Shown here in pieces: positions 19,406-27,988 of a DNA stretch of 64,000 bases. Origin of the DNA: Corynebacterium tuberculostearicum (GTDB lineage: Bacteria > Actinomycetota > Actinomycetes > Mycobacteriales > Mycobacteriaceae); NCBI RefSeq assembly GCF_016127015.1, contig NZ_CP065972.1:1240001-1304000 (forward strand). Direction: 5' to 3'. The translations under genes and the position numbers were made by a program. Under the pieces are notes generated by a model, which was given only the letters and a program-made list of their open reading frames with translations, searched no databases and had not been told where the DNA came from. How positions within the stretch are numbered: the first letter of the stretch is position 1; every line of letters starts with the position of its first letter.

Positions 19406-20277
19406 TAGCCTTCACCCTGTGTGTTGGCTTCTTGTTCCAACTGCGCGATGAAGGCCTTGTCGTCCTTATCGAGCTCAGCCGCCTCCAAAAGTTCGGGACG
19501 GCGTTGCCACGTGCGCAGCAAAGCCTGTTCCCTCCGCCATGTGTCTACCAAACCGTGGTTTCCCGAGGTGAGCACGTCCGGCACGGCTAGGCCACGCCAC
19601 TCTCGCGGCTTGGTATAGCTCGGGCCTTCCAAGAGACCATCAGAAAAAGAATCTTCCTCATGAGAGCGCTTATTTCCCAGCACACCGGGGATGAGTCGCA
19701 CTACTGCCTCAGCAATCACCAACGTTGCCACTTCCCCACCGATCAACACATAATCGCCGATGGAAACCTCGCGCACGCGGTAGCGCCGAGCGGCGTCATC
19801 CACCACGCGCTGATCGATGCCCTCATAACGCCCGCAGGCAAAAACAATGTGCTCCTCATTGGACCACGCCCGCGCATCTGCTTGGCTAAACGGTTTTCCC
19901 GTTGGCGTCGGCACGATAAGCAGTGGGAGGTCGCTATCCTCATCGGCCGTGGCATCAACCGCATAGGCTTGTGCTTCTACCCCTTCTAATTCGTCGTGGC
20001 GCGGACGGTTTAGGTGTGGCAGCGCAGACTCTAAATTAGGCGCACTTTCCCGCGCGGCGACGCTATCGAGCGCCGGCCCCCAAACTTCTGGCTTCATAAC
20101 CATGCCGGGGCCACCACCGAACGGCGAGTCATCGACAGACTTATGCGCATCCGTAGCCCACTGCCGCAGGTCGTGCACACCTGCTTCAAGGCGACCTTGT
20201 TCAATGGCCTTTCCCAAAAGCGCATGCCGCAACGGGTCTAGGTACTCCGGAAAGATGGTGATGACGTCAAGCCTCAT
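19405..20277 (-). CDS. trmD: tRNA (guanine-N1)-methyltransferase
   Basis: SPOUT-fold enzyme making m1G37 in tRNAs to prevent frameshifting. 290 aa, slightly longer than the usual 240-250 because of an acidic insert around residues 90-120 (VDATADEDSD). Knot motifs FACGRYEGIDQRV and EVSIGDYVLIGGEVA are intact. The ATG overlaps the rimM stop (ATGA). Confidence 0.96.
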   Translation of the reverse strand: MRLDVITIFPEYLDPLRHALLGKAIEQGRLEAGVHDLRQWATDAHKSVDDSPFGGGPGMVMKPEVWGPALDSVAARESAPNLESALPHLNRPRHDELEGVEAQAYAVDATADEDSDLPLLIVPTPTGKPFSQADARAWSNEEHIVFACGRYEGIDQRVVDDAARRYRVREVSIGDYVLIGGEVATLVIAEAVVRLIPGVLGNKRSHEEDSFSDGLLEGPSYTKPREWRGLAVPDVLTSGNHGLVDTWRREQALLRTWQRRPELLEAAELDKDDKAFIAQLEQEANTQGEG

Positions 20278-20771
20278 AGGTCAAGCAGTCCTTCCGGCGG
20301 ATCGATGGTGCACGTTCCAGCTTCCAGGTTCACCTCAGGAACAATGGCATGCACGAAGGGAATGAGCGCCTCCTTGCTGTTGTCGAGTTCTACCTCCAAC
20401 AAATCCTGGCTTCCGCCGTGGATGACTGATGTGACCTTACCAACTTCCTTGCCAGCTAAAAGAACGCGCAGCCCTTCCAACTCATGGTCATAAAAGCCAT
20501 CATCATCACTGTCGAGCGGAGCGGCAAAGAACTTAGTACCACGTAGGCTATCCGCCACTGTTCGGTCTTTAATCTCTTCAAAGGTAATGAGCAGCCTTCC
20601 CTTATGGCTCCGGACCGCCTTGATAGTTAGCGTGTGTTCCTTCTTGCCCTGCGTGCCATGAAGAACTTCCCCTACCGCAAAGCGCACCTCCGGTTCATCC
20701 GTAGTGGCTTCTACTACGACTTCACCTTTCACGCCGTGCGATTTAATCACGCGACCAATCATCAATTCCAT
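20274..20771 (-). CDS. rimM: 16S rRNA processing protein RimM
   Basis: Assembly factor for the 30S head domain that binds S19. 165 aa from the ATG at 20771 (MELMIGRVIKSHGVKGEV); a second ATG at 20762 is possible. Beta-barrel RimM domain followed by the PRC-barrel segment (FYDHELEGLRVLLAGKEVG). Upstream is the IS30 insertion at 20794, which separates it from rpsP by more than 12 kb. Confidence 0.95.
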   Translation of the reverse strand: MELMIGRVIKSHGVKGEVVVEATTDEPEVRFAVGEVLHGTQGKKEHTLTIKAVRSHKGRLLITFEEIKDRTVADSLRGTKFFAAPLDSDDDGFYDHELEGLRVLLAGKEVGKVTSVIHGGSQDLLEVELDNSKEALIPFVHAIVPEVNLEAGTCTIDPPEGLLDL

Positions 20772-20778
20772 AGCGGAA

Positions 20779-20804
20779 AGTCTACAACACAGACGTGCTG
20801 TCAA
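20779..20804 (-). promoter_or_regulatory. candidate hybrid IS/native promoter of rimM-trmD
   Basis: On the minus strand TTGACA (20804-20799), inside the IS30 terminal region, faces a TAGACT (20784-20779) in native DNA, with a 14-base spacer. The rimM ATG starts 7 bases after the TAGACT, leaderless geometry. The spacer is shorter than the usual 16-18. Confidence 0.4.
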
Positions 20805-22507
20805 GGGGTGAATGCGCCACTTCGACCGGGAGGTAGTTGTGACGCGTTGGACTCCGAAGGATGTTAAGGATGCTGCTGTTGAGCGCGTGGTGGCAGGCGA
20901 GGCAGTTAGCCTGGTCGCGCGTGATGTGGGTGTAGGCCCCGAATCGGTTTACGGTTGGTTGAGGGTAAGAGGTGTCGAACCTCCAGGCAGGCGTGCGAGT
21001 CGTTTGCGTGATCCGTTTGTCCGTGAGGCTGTTGGGTTGGTGCGTGCAGGTATGTCGATCAGTCAAGCAGCACAGACTGTTGGAATATCGACTGGCTTGC
21101 TTCACAGCAGGTTAAAGAAAGCTGGTGTAATCGAAGTGCGGCCTAGACGCGCCCACTTGTCACCTGATGAACGTGCCCAGGCCGTGGAGCGAGTGCTTGC
21201 TGGTGAGAGCTGTCAGACAGTGGCTGATGCTATCGGTGTGCATCCTTCTACCGTGTATGGGTGGATAAGGAAGCAGCGGTATGCGAAGTTACGCCGGCAG
21301 CGACATCGTCGAACGCCTGATGAGGCGGTGGTGTCTTTGCCAGATACAGGCAAGAAGCTGGGTAAAGATTCTGTTATGCCAGCACCGATGAAAACTCAAG
21401 CCGTTGATGGATTTCCTAGCGGCGTATTCGACAAACACGCCTTAGTAGGGCGTGGTCGCAGGCTTACTGTTGAAGACCGTGTTGCTATTGAAGCGGGATG
21501 TCGTGTCGGTGATTCGGCACGAGCCATCGCGCAGAAAATAAATAGGCACCACAGTGTCGTCGCTCGTGAAATCACCCGTAATGGTTGGAAGATCGTCGAT
21601 GAGGACGGCACAGAGCAGCTGCGGTATAACGCCCACAACGCTGCTGTTTCTACTGCTGGTCGGATGGTGCGGCCAAAACTACGCAAGCTCGATGAAAGCC
21701 CAACGCTTCGGGGTGTAGTAGTCGATTGCCTTGCCCGCAGGTGCTCACCTGGGCGCATTAGTGCATGGCTTGAGCATGCTTTCAGCGATGATGAAAGCAT
21801 GCGTATTTCCCACGAAGCGATCTACAGTGCCTTATACATTCAAGGCAAAGGCAGCCTGCGAGCCGAGCTTGAAGAAGTCATGAAGACTAAAGACGTACTT
21901 ATCCGCGGCGGCTCAACACGCAAGCGTCGTGCCCGAAACGCTGGCGTGTTAACCGGTCGCCCTTGGATCAAAGGTGCTGAGATCACCCACCGCAGCCCGG
22001 AAGCTGATGACAGGGCTATTCCCGGGCACTGGGAGGGCGACCTTGTTATTGGTAAAGGTGGCAAAAGCGCGCTGATTACCCTAGTAGAGCGCACCAGCCG
22101 TTACACCCTGCTTGGACACCTTCCCGATGAGCACAGTTCACACACCGTGGTCGCAACCCTGCAGGACATGGTCAAAGACCTCAACACCGAGCAGCTAAAG
22201 ACCATCACATGGGACCAAGGCGCAGAAATGGCTGTCACAGCACAAGTCCAGATTAAAGACGGCTGCCAGGTGTTTTTCTGTGAACCGCACTCACCGTGGC
22301 AGAGACCAACCAACGAGAACACCAACGGCGAGATCAGGCGCAGGTTCTACAAAAAGGGCACCGACTTTGCCACCGTCACACCCGAACATGTCGCGTGGGT
22401 GCAAAATGAGCTCAACGAAACACCCCGACAAATCCTCGGCGGCGCAACCCCACGTGAAATACTTAACGAACTATTCAAGCGTGGCGCATCCACCGCTTGA
22501 TTCCGCC
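20794..22507 (+). mobile_element. IS30-family insertion sequence, intact copy
   Basis: Ends defined by comparison with the second copy. Inner part of the terminal repeats: left TCAAGGGGTGAATGCGCCAC (20801-20820), right end complement TCAAGCGGTGGATGCGCCAC, 18 of 20 matching. One full transposase gene inside. Exact termini may be off by one or two bases. Confidence 0.85.
20839..22500 (+). CDS. IS30-family transposase with extended N-terminus
   Basis: DDE transposase of the IS30 family, about 553 aa. GTG at 20839 has GGGAGG six bases upstream; the longer reading from ATG 20812 would lie inside the terminal repeat. The N-terminus carries three helix-turn-helix-like repeats (about 10-40, 55-90, 105-145), then the IS30 HTH (RRLTVEDRVAIEAGC...ARAIAQKINRHHSVVAREI, landmarks). 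Catalytic core: GHWEGDLVIG (D1), TWDQGAEM (D2), NENTNGEIRRR (E). Complete and probably active, given the identical protein prefix in the second copy. Confidence 0.92.
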   Translation: MTRWTPKDVKDAAVERVVAGEAVSLVARDVGVGPESVYGWLRVRGVEPPGRRASRLRDPFVREAVGLVRAGMSISQAAQTVGISTGLLHSRLKKAGVIEVRPRRAHLSPDERAQAVERVLAGESCQTVADAIGVHPSTVYGWIRKQRYAKLRRQRHRRTPDEAVVSLPDTGKKLGKDSVMPAPMKTQAVDGFPSGVFDKHALVGRGRRLTVEDRVAIEAGCRVGDSARAIAQKINRHHSVVAREITRNGWKIVDEDGTEQLRYNAHNAAVSTAGRMVRPKLRKLDESPTLRGVVVDCLARRCSPGRISAWLEHAFSDDESMRISHEAIYSALYIQGKGSLRAELEEVMKTKDVLIRGGSTRKRRARNAGVLTGRPWIKGAEITHRSPEADDRAIPGHWEGDLVIGKGGKSALITLVERTSRYTLLGHLPDEHSSHTVVATLQDMVKDLNTEQLKTITWDQGAEMAVTAQVQIKDGCQVFFCEPHSPWQRPTNENTNGEIRRRFYKKGTDFATVTPEHVAWVQNELNETPRQILGGATPREILNELFKRGASTA

Positions 22508-22515
22508 CCCCTGGC

Positions 22516-22558
22516 TTGAACATATGGCGATGAAAACTAGACTTCAAGTAGTTGAACT
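22516..22558 (+). promoter_or_regulatory. mntH promoter with MntR-like operator
   Basis: TTGAAC (22516-22521), 16-base spacer, TAGACT (22538-22543). TTCAA-GTAG-TTGAA (22543-22556) overlaps the end of the -10 box. Its core matches, from memory, the C. glutamicum MntR site TGTTTCAA-N4-TTGAAACA. Position suits repression by manganese. Confidence 0.5.
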
Positions 22559-22576
22559 TTTGGTATGGAGATGCCT

Positions 22577-23761
22577 ATGCGTAAGACCTTAATCAGCCTC
22601 ACCGGCCCCGCCTTCGTTGCTGCAGTGGCTTACGTCGACCCCGGCAACGTAGCCGCCAACATCAGCGCCGGCTCCCACTACGGCTACCTCCTGGTGTGGG
22701 TACTCGTCGTGGCCAACCTCATGGCCATGTTCATCCAGTACCACTCCGCCAAACTGGGCCTAGTCACCCACCGCTCCCTGCCGGAAATCATGGGCGAGCG
22801 TCTCTCCCGCCGCGCGCGCCTAGGCATGTGGGCCCAGGCCGAGCTCATCGCCGCGGCCACCGACCTCGCCGAAGTCATCGGCGGCGCCATTGCCCTGCAA
22901 CTCCTCTTCAACCTCCCCCTGTTCGCGGGCGCGCTCATCATCGGCGCGGTCTCCATCATTCTCCTCATCTTCCAGAAGAAGAACCAGTGGTTCGAGGGGC
23001 TTGTCATCGGCCTGCTCCTGGTCATCTGCATCGGCTTCCTTGCCGGCCTCGCCATCGCCCCGCCCGACCCCGCCGACGTGGCCGGCGGCCTCATCCCCCG
23101 CCTAGAGGGCAAGGACAGCATCCTGCTGGCCGCCTCCATGTTGGGCGCCACCGTCATGCCGCACGCCATTTACCTACACTCCTCCCTGACCAAGCAGCGC
23201 TACCCCGACCTGGAAATCCCCCACGTGCTGGCCGGCACCCGCGCGGACATCGCCGTGGCGCTGTCCATCGCCGGGCTCGTCAACGTGGGCCTGCTGGTCC
23301 TGGCGGGCTCGGCCCTCTACGGCGTGGACGGCACAGAGACCATCTCCGGGGCCCACACGGCGATTGCCAGCCACCTCGGCCCGCTGGCCGGCGTTCTCTT
23401 CGCCATCGGCCTGCTGGCCAGCGGCCTCGCCTCGACGTCAGTGGGCGCCTACGCCGGCTCCGAAATCATGGACGGCCTGCTTCACATCAAGGTCCCCCTA
23501 CTAGTCCGCCGCCTGGTCACGCTCATCCCGGCGCTGGTCATCATCGGCTGCGGGGTCGACCCCACTATGGCACTGGTGGTCAGCCAGGCACTTCTTTCCC
23601 TGGGCATCCCCTTCGCCATCATCCCGCTTTTCCGCTATGCCGGCTCCCGGGACGTCATGGGTGAGTTCGCCGCGAAACCCTGGTCTATGGCCGTGGGCTG
23701 GACGCTTGCCGCGCTGGTCATCGCACTCAATCTCGCCCTCGTGCTCCTGCCGCTGCTCTAG
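22577..23761 (+). CDS. mntH: NRAMP-family Mn2+/Fe2+ transporter MntH
   Basis: Proton-coupled importer of Mn2+ and other divalent metals. 394 aa with about 11 membrane segments. The metal-site motifs are intact: DPGNVAANI in TM1 and MPHAIYLHSS in TM6. ATG at 22577 is preceded by GGAG six bases away; ATGs at 22565 and 22571 are alternatives. The gene is visibly richer in G+C at third positions than its neighbours, which hints at a foreign source. First cargo gene of the composite element, with its own promoter and operator-like repeat. Confidence 0.93.
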   Translation: MRKTLISLTGPAFVAAVAYVDPGNVAANISAGSHYGYLLVWVLVVANLMAMFIQYHSAKLGLVTHRSLPEIMGERLSRRARLGMWAQAELIAAATDLAEVIGGAIALQLLFNLPLFAGALIIGAVSIILLIFQKKNQWFEGLVIGLLLVICIGFLAGLAIAPPDPADVAGGLIPRLEGKDSILLAASMLGATVMPHAIYLHSSLTKQRYPDLEIPHVLAGTRADIAVALSIAGLVNVGLLVLAGSALYGVDGTETISGAHTAIASHLGPLAGVLFAIGLLASGLASTSVGAYAGSEIMDGLLHIKVPLLVRRLVTLIPALVIIGCGVDPTMALVVSQALLSLGIPFAIIPLFRYAGSRDVMGEFAAKPWSMAVGWTLAALVIALNLALVLLPLL

Positions 23762-23781
23762 GCCGCCTACAATCAGCAGCC

Positions 23782-24171
23782 ATGATTGAAGTAGCAGCCG
23801 TCGTCATCCGCAACCCACAAGGCCACGTGCTTACCGTGCGCAAGAAGTCCTCCACCAAGTACCAACTGCCCGGCGGCAAGCCCGAGGCGGGCGAGGCGCT
23901 TGTCGACGCCGCCCTGCGCGAAGTTGCCGAAGAAGTAGGCCTCACCCTCGACGCCGAGAGCCTCAACAAACTCGGCACCTTCGACGCTCCCGCCGCCAAC
24001 GAACCGGGCGAGGTCGTCGTCGGCACCATCTTCACCTACACCCGCACCGTCACCGCCGACGAACCCCATGCCGCCGCCGAAATCGGCGACACCGCCTGGG
24101 TCAACCCAGCAGCCCCCGACCGCGAGCTTGCACACCTGCTGCGCGACCGCGTCTTCCCCACGCTGGCCTAG
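23782..24171 (+). CDS. Nudix hydrolase
   Basis: 129-aa pyrophosphohydrolase. The Nudix box is complete: GGKPEAGEALVDAALREVAEEVGL has the GX5EX7REUXEEXGU pattern (residues 32-55). The family hydrolyses nucleoside diphosphates linked to other groups, such as damaged nucleotides or sugar nucleotides; the substrate here cannot be told. It starts 20 bases after mntH and shares its high G+C, so the two likely form one operon. Confidence 0.9.
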   Translation: MIEVAAVVIRNPQGHVLTVRKKSSTKYQLPGGKPEAGEALVDAALREVAEEVGLTLDAESLNKLGTFDAPAANEPGEVVVGTIFTYTRTVTADEPHAAAEIGDTAWVNPAAPDRELAHLLRDRVFPTLA

Positions 24172-24197
24172 CGCCAACTGTCAACACTTCGGCGTCA

Positions 24198-24253
24198 TTG
24201 ACCTCGAAACCATCAAGAGCTACCCTTTTGAACATGTTCACTGAACACGTTCA
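24198..24253 (+). promoter_or_regulatory. leaderless tetR promoter with tandem palindromes
   Basis: TTGACC (24198-24203), 17-base spacer, TACCCT (24221-24226), with the ATG at 24234, so transcription should begin at or next to the start codon. TGAACATGTTCA (24229-24240, perfect) and TGAACACGTTCA (24242-24253, 10 of 12) lie across the start point: a likely autoregulatory operator. Confidence 0.6.
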
Positions 24254-24809
24254 CTCATCGCGCTCGGCCGCCAAAGCTGGCACCGTCAGCAAGGTCCTAG
24301 CCACCGCCTACGAACTCTTCCTCACTCAGGGCTACGCCACCACCAGCATCCGGACTATCGCATCCGAAGCTGGCGTTAGCGTGGGAACCGTCATGGGAGT
24401 CGGCGACAAACAAACGCTGCTCATCCGCACCATTGGCCAACACATTTCAGAACTCCACGATGACATCCGGGGACAATCCGATAGCCTTCTCGATGTCCTG
24501 AGACCTTTCCTCCAGATGTTTACCGGCCACGAAGAGCTCTCCCGCGCCTTTGGCGCAGCACTCATCCAACAAGGCAATCAAGGCGAAGCGCTCACCGCAC
24601 TCAAAACGCTCCTGACCGATGAAATCACCCTGCGACTCGGCACCAGGCTCAGCAGCGCCGATGCGGCCGAGTACGCCGACCTGCTGTACAACGTCTACCT
24701 CGGCTTACTCATCGGCTGGGCCGCCGGAATCTACGACACCGAGCACCTCACATCCCAAGCCGCCTCATCGATCGAACGCCTCAACACCGCATTCGGAGTA
24801 ACCCAATGA
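24234..24809 (+). CDS. TetR/AcrR-family transcriptional regulator
   Basis: 191-aa regulator. N-terminal TetR HTH: VLATAYELFLTQGYATTSIRTIASEAGVSVGTVMGVGDKQTLL (landmark, residues about 20-62), followed by an all-helical ligand domain. ATG at 24234 chosen because the upstream TTG at 24198 is the -35 box. Two tandem palindromes cover its own start, so it probably represses itself and the doxX gene, whose ATG overlaps its TGA (ATGA). Likely responds to a small molecule or redox stress; the ligand is unknown. Confidence 0.85.
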   Translation: MFTEHVHSSRSAAKAGTVSKVLATAYELFLTQGYATTSIRTIASEAGVSVGTVMGVGDKQTLLIRTIGQHISELHDDIRGQSDSLLDVLRPFLQMFTGHEELSRAFGAALIQQGNQGEALTALKTLLTDEITLRLGTRLSSADAAEYADLLYNVYLGLLIGWAAGIYDTEHLTSQAASSIERLNTAFGVTQ

Positions 24810-25168
24810 TCCTAGAATCTTCCCCAGCCTGGCCCTCCCTTCTACTAGCAGCCATTCTGCTTGGCGACGCCGCCCTCTCCCTCAAACCAGTCCCCTTCAT
24901 CGAAGCCTGCCTCAGCGGCGTCAAACTCCCCAAGGACTGGTGGTGGGCGCTCATTGTCATCAAGTGCCTCGCCGCCGTAGGACTCATTGCCGGCCTCTGG
25001 TTCCCCGGCGTAGGAATCACAGCCATGATTGGAGTCATCGCCTATTTCTGCGCGGCCGCAGCAGCCCATGTCCGCGCCCACTTCCTCGGTAGCGCATTCT
25101 GGATCAACTGCTTAGGCATGCTCGCATTCTCCATCGGAGTACTGATCCTGACGCTCGCACTGAATTAA
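24806..25168 (+). CDS. DoxX-like membrane protein
   Basis: 120-aa protein with four hydrophobic segments (about 8-26, 45-66, 70-90, 96-118). The layout matches DoxX/DoxD-type four-helix membrane proteins, which in actinobacteria are linked to redox and thiol stress. Translationally coupled to the TetR gene (4-base overlap), so it is the likely regulated target. The family assignment is from topology and a few conserved residues. Confidence 0.65.
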   Translation: MILESSPAWPSLLLAAILLGDAALSLKPVPFIEACLSGVKLPKDWWWALIVIKCLAAVGLIAGLWFPGVGITAMIGVIAYFCAAAAAHVRAHFLGSAFWINCLGMLAFSIGVLILTLALN

Positions 25169-25221
25169 GACACCAGTCAACCTTTCACGGCTTCCTGAAG
25201 GCAGATACATCATTGCACCTC

Positions 25222-25250
25222 TTGAATGATGACTTGATGCTTTCTACCCT
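25222..25250 (+). promoter_or_regulatory. vapB promoter, leaderless geometry
   Basis: TTGAAT (25222-25227), 17-base spacer, TACCCT (25245-25250), with ATG at 25257. The -10 hexamer is the same as that of the tetR gene 1 kb upstream. Confidence 0.5.
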
Positions 25251-25256
25251 AAAGGT

Positions 25257-25499
25257 ATGCGCACGACGATAAACCTCCCGCCGAAACTCCTTGAAGAAAC
25301 GAAGATCCAAGCCAAAGCCAACAATGTCACTTTGAGCTCATACGTCGAAGAGGCGGTCCGCGCTGCCCTCAAGAAGGAAGCCCGCATCAGTACCGAAGAC
25401 ACCCCCGTTAACCTGCCCTCCTTCGATTGCGGCGGACCGGCTCTAGTTGATCTCAGCAACAAAGAAGCTGTGTGGGCGGTACTCGATGATCATTCCTGA
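25257..25499 (+). CDS. VapB-like ribbon-helix-helix antitoxin
   Basis: 80-aa antitoxin. The first ~45 residues are an RHH DNA-binding domain (MRTTINLPPKLLEETK, then VTLSSYVEEAVRAAL). The C-terminal part (STEDTPVNLPSFDCGGPALVDLSNKEAVWAVLD, landmark) resembles VapB toxin-binding tails. Its 3' end overlaps the vapC start by 14 bases. Now probably an orphan because its toxin is truncated. Confidence 0.8.
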   Translation: MRTTINLPPKLLEETKIQAKANNVTLSSYVEEAVRAALKKEARISTEDTPVNLPSFDCGGPALVDLSNKEAVWAVLDDHS

Positions 25500-25622
25500 T
25501 GTCAACATTCTCGTTTATGCCTTCCACTCCGCTGCACCGCAACATAAACCCGCTCAACAATGGCTAAGTAGTGCTCTAAATCGGCATGAAACAATTGGAC
25601 TCCTGGATGTTGTGGCAACGGG
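25486..25622 (+). pseudogene. vapC PIN-domain toxin, truncated by IS30
   Basis: ATG at 25486 opens MIIPDVNILVYAFHSAAPQHK, the start of a PIN-domain RNase with its first catalytic Asp (PDVN). About 45 native codons remain (to GLLDVVATG) before the IS30 end at 25623. No continuation was found on the far side of the IS at 28665, so the rest is lost. Three of the four catalytic acidic residues are missing. Confidence 0.8.
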
Positions 25623-25667
25623 CGTGCTGTCAAGGGGTGAATGCGCCACTTCGACCGGGAGGTAGTT

Positions 25668-27041
25668 GTGACGCGTTGGACTCCGAAGGATGTTAAGGAT
25701 GCTGCTGTTGAGCGCGTGGTGGCAGGCGAGGCAGTTAGCCTGGTCGCGCGTGATGTGGGTGTAGGCCCCGAATCGGTTTACGGTTGGTTGAGGGTAAGAG
25801 GTGTCGAACCTCCAGGCAGGCGTGCGAGTCGTTTGCGTGATCCGTTTGTCCGTGAGGCTGTTGGGTTGGTGCGTGCAGGTATGTCGATCAGTCAAGCAGC
25901 ACAGACTGTTGGAATATCGACTGGCTTGCTTCACAGCAGGTTAAAGAAAGCTGGTGTAATCGAAGTGCGGCCTAGACGCGCCCACTTGTCACCTGATGAA
26001 CGTGCCCAGGCCGTGGAGCGAGTGCTTGCTGGTGAGAGCTGTCAGACAGTGGCTGATGCTATCGGTGTGCATCCTTCTACCGTGTATGGGTGGATAAGGA
26101 AGCAGCGGTATGCGAAGTTACGCCGGCAGCGACATCGTCGAACGCCTGATGAGGCGGTGGTGTCTTTGCCAGATACAGGCAAGAAGCTGGGTAAAGATTC
26201 TGTTATGCCAGCACCGATGAAAACTCAAGCCGTTGATGGATTTCCTAGCGGCGTATTCGACAAACACGCCTTAGTAGGGCGTGGTCGCAGGCTTACTGTT
26301 GAAGACCGTGTTGCTATTGAAGCGGGATGTCGTGTCGGTGATTCGGCACGAGCCATCGCGCAGAAAATAAATAGGCACCACAGTGTCGTCGCTCGTGAAA
26401 TCACCCGTAATGGTTGGAAGATCGTCGATGAGGACGGCACAGAGCAGCTGCGGTATAACGCCCACAACGCTGCTGTTTCTACTGCTGGTCGGATGGTGCG
26501 GCCAAAACTACGCAAGCTCGATGAAAGCCCAACGCTTCGGGGTGTAGTAGTCGATTGCCTTGCCCGCAGGTGCTCACCTGGGCGCATTAGTGCATGGCTT
26601 GAGCATGCTTTCAGCGATGATGAAAGCATGCGTATTTCCCACGAAGCGATCTACAGTGCCTTATACATTCAAGGCAAAGGCAGCCTGCGAGCCGAGCTTG
26701 AAGAAGTCATGAAGACTAAAGACGTACTTATCCGCGGCGGCTCAACACGCAAGCGTCGTGCCCGAAACGCTGGCGTGTTAACCGGTCGCCCTTGGATCAA
26801 AGGTGCTGAGATCACCCACCGCAGCCCGGAAGCTGATGACAGGGCTATTCCCGGGCACTGGGAGGGCGACCTTGTTATTGGTAAAGGTGGCAAAAGCGCG
26901 CTGATTACCCTAGTAGAGCGCACCAGCCGTTACACCCTGCTTGGACACCTTCCCGATGAGCACAGTTCACACACCGTGGTCGCAACCCTGCAGGACATGG
27001 TCAAAGACCTCAACACCGAGCAGCTAAAGACCATCACATGG
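25668..27041 (+). pseudogene. IS30 transposase, 5' part
   Basis: Identical in protein sequence to the intact copy through the first catalytic Asp (GHWEGDLVIG) as far as LKTITW. Here the IS3 element interrupts it immediately before the second catalytic Asp. The frame runs a few codons into the IS3 end and stops at 27071. It cannot make active enzyme alone. Confidence 0.88.
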
Positions 27042-27087
27042 TGGGGTTGCCCGCAAATCGTGGACACGTAGTGGAGCTACCTGGTGG

Positions 27088-27988
27088 TTAGGCAGCTATT
27101 TCTTTTCTGCTGATAATTGAGCCGGCGTGGTTCTCGAAGTCGACGGGGCTGACCATCCCGAGTGCAGAGTGCCGGCGCCGGCGGTTGTAGACGACTTCAA
27201 TCCAGTAGGCAACAGCCTTACGCGCGGCATCACGGGTCGCCCAGCGCTTACGGTCATAGAATTCGGTCTTTAACGTCGACCAGAACGACTCGGCCATCGC
27301 GTTATCGAAGCACACGCCCGTACGCCCCACAGACTGGGCAATGCCCAGGCTGCGGCAAACCTTCCAGAGCTTCTCACTGGTAAATTGCGTCCCGCGGTCA
27401 GCGTGAAACACCAGCCCATCAGGAACATCACCGCGGAAGCGTATGCGCCATCCGCAGGGCCCGTTCGACCAGGTATGTATCTTGAACACTATCCATAGCC
27501 CAGCCCAGTACCCTGCGGGAATGACCATCGCGGACCGCGCACAAGTACAACCAGCCTTCACCGGTGCGCAGGTAGGTAATATCTGACATCCATACTCGGT
27601 TGAGCCCACCAGTATCAAACATGCGCTTGACCAGGTCGGGAAGAGTTGACTTACGCTTGGCTTGGATTGTAGTCACTGGGACAAAGGCACGCGGTGAAAT
27701 CCCTTCAATGCCCATCATGCGCATCCGCTTAGCCACAGTCTTGCGATTCAAGGTGATCTGGTAGCGCTCGGTAAGTTCTGCGGTGATCCGCGGAGCACCA
27801 TAAACCTCATCGGAGTCTTTCCAAATCTGATGAATCTTACGGTCAACGCCATCGTAAAATGCAACACGATCATCTTCGCCAGATAGCCGTTTCTGCTGCG
27901 CATGGTCCCATTTGTAATATCCAGACCGAGATACTTTTAATAGTCGTGCCATGCGCTTGATGCTGTAGTTCGCCTTCTCTCGCTGCAT
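27088..27988 (-). pseudogene. IS3 orfB transposase, frameshifted
   Basis: OrfB with the rve integrase core. 27428-27988 encodes the N-terminal part through the first catalytic Asp (RVWMSDITYL) and ends early at MAHTLPR. The rest, HADRGTQF (D2) and AESFWSTLK (E), continues in another frame down to 27088. One extra C near 27435-27445 (ACGCTTCCGCGGTGA in place of CTCCGC) explains it. The orfA-orfB overlap (shared base at 27988) is the normal IS3 arrangement; this second shift is not. Confidence 0.85.

Noticed and set aside
22696..23664. 322-codon plus-strand frame in mntH
   Set aside because: Arg/Pro/His-rich out-of-frame reading of the high-G+C mntH gene.
24198..24233. Upstream TTG start for the TetR gene
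   Set aside because: The TTG is part of a TTGACC -35 box with a correctly spaced -10; the ATG at 24234 fits leaderless start.
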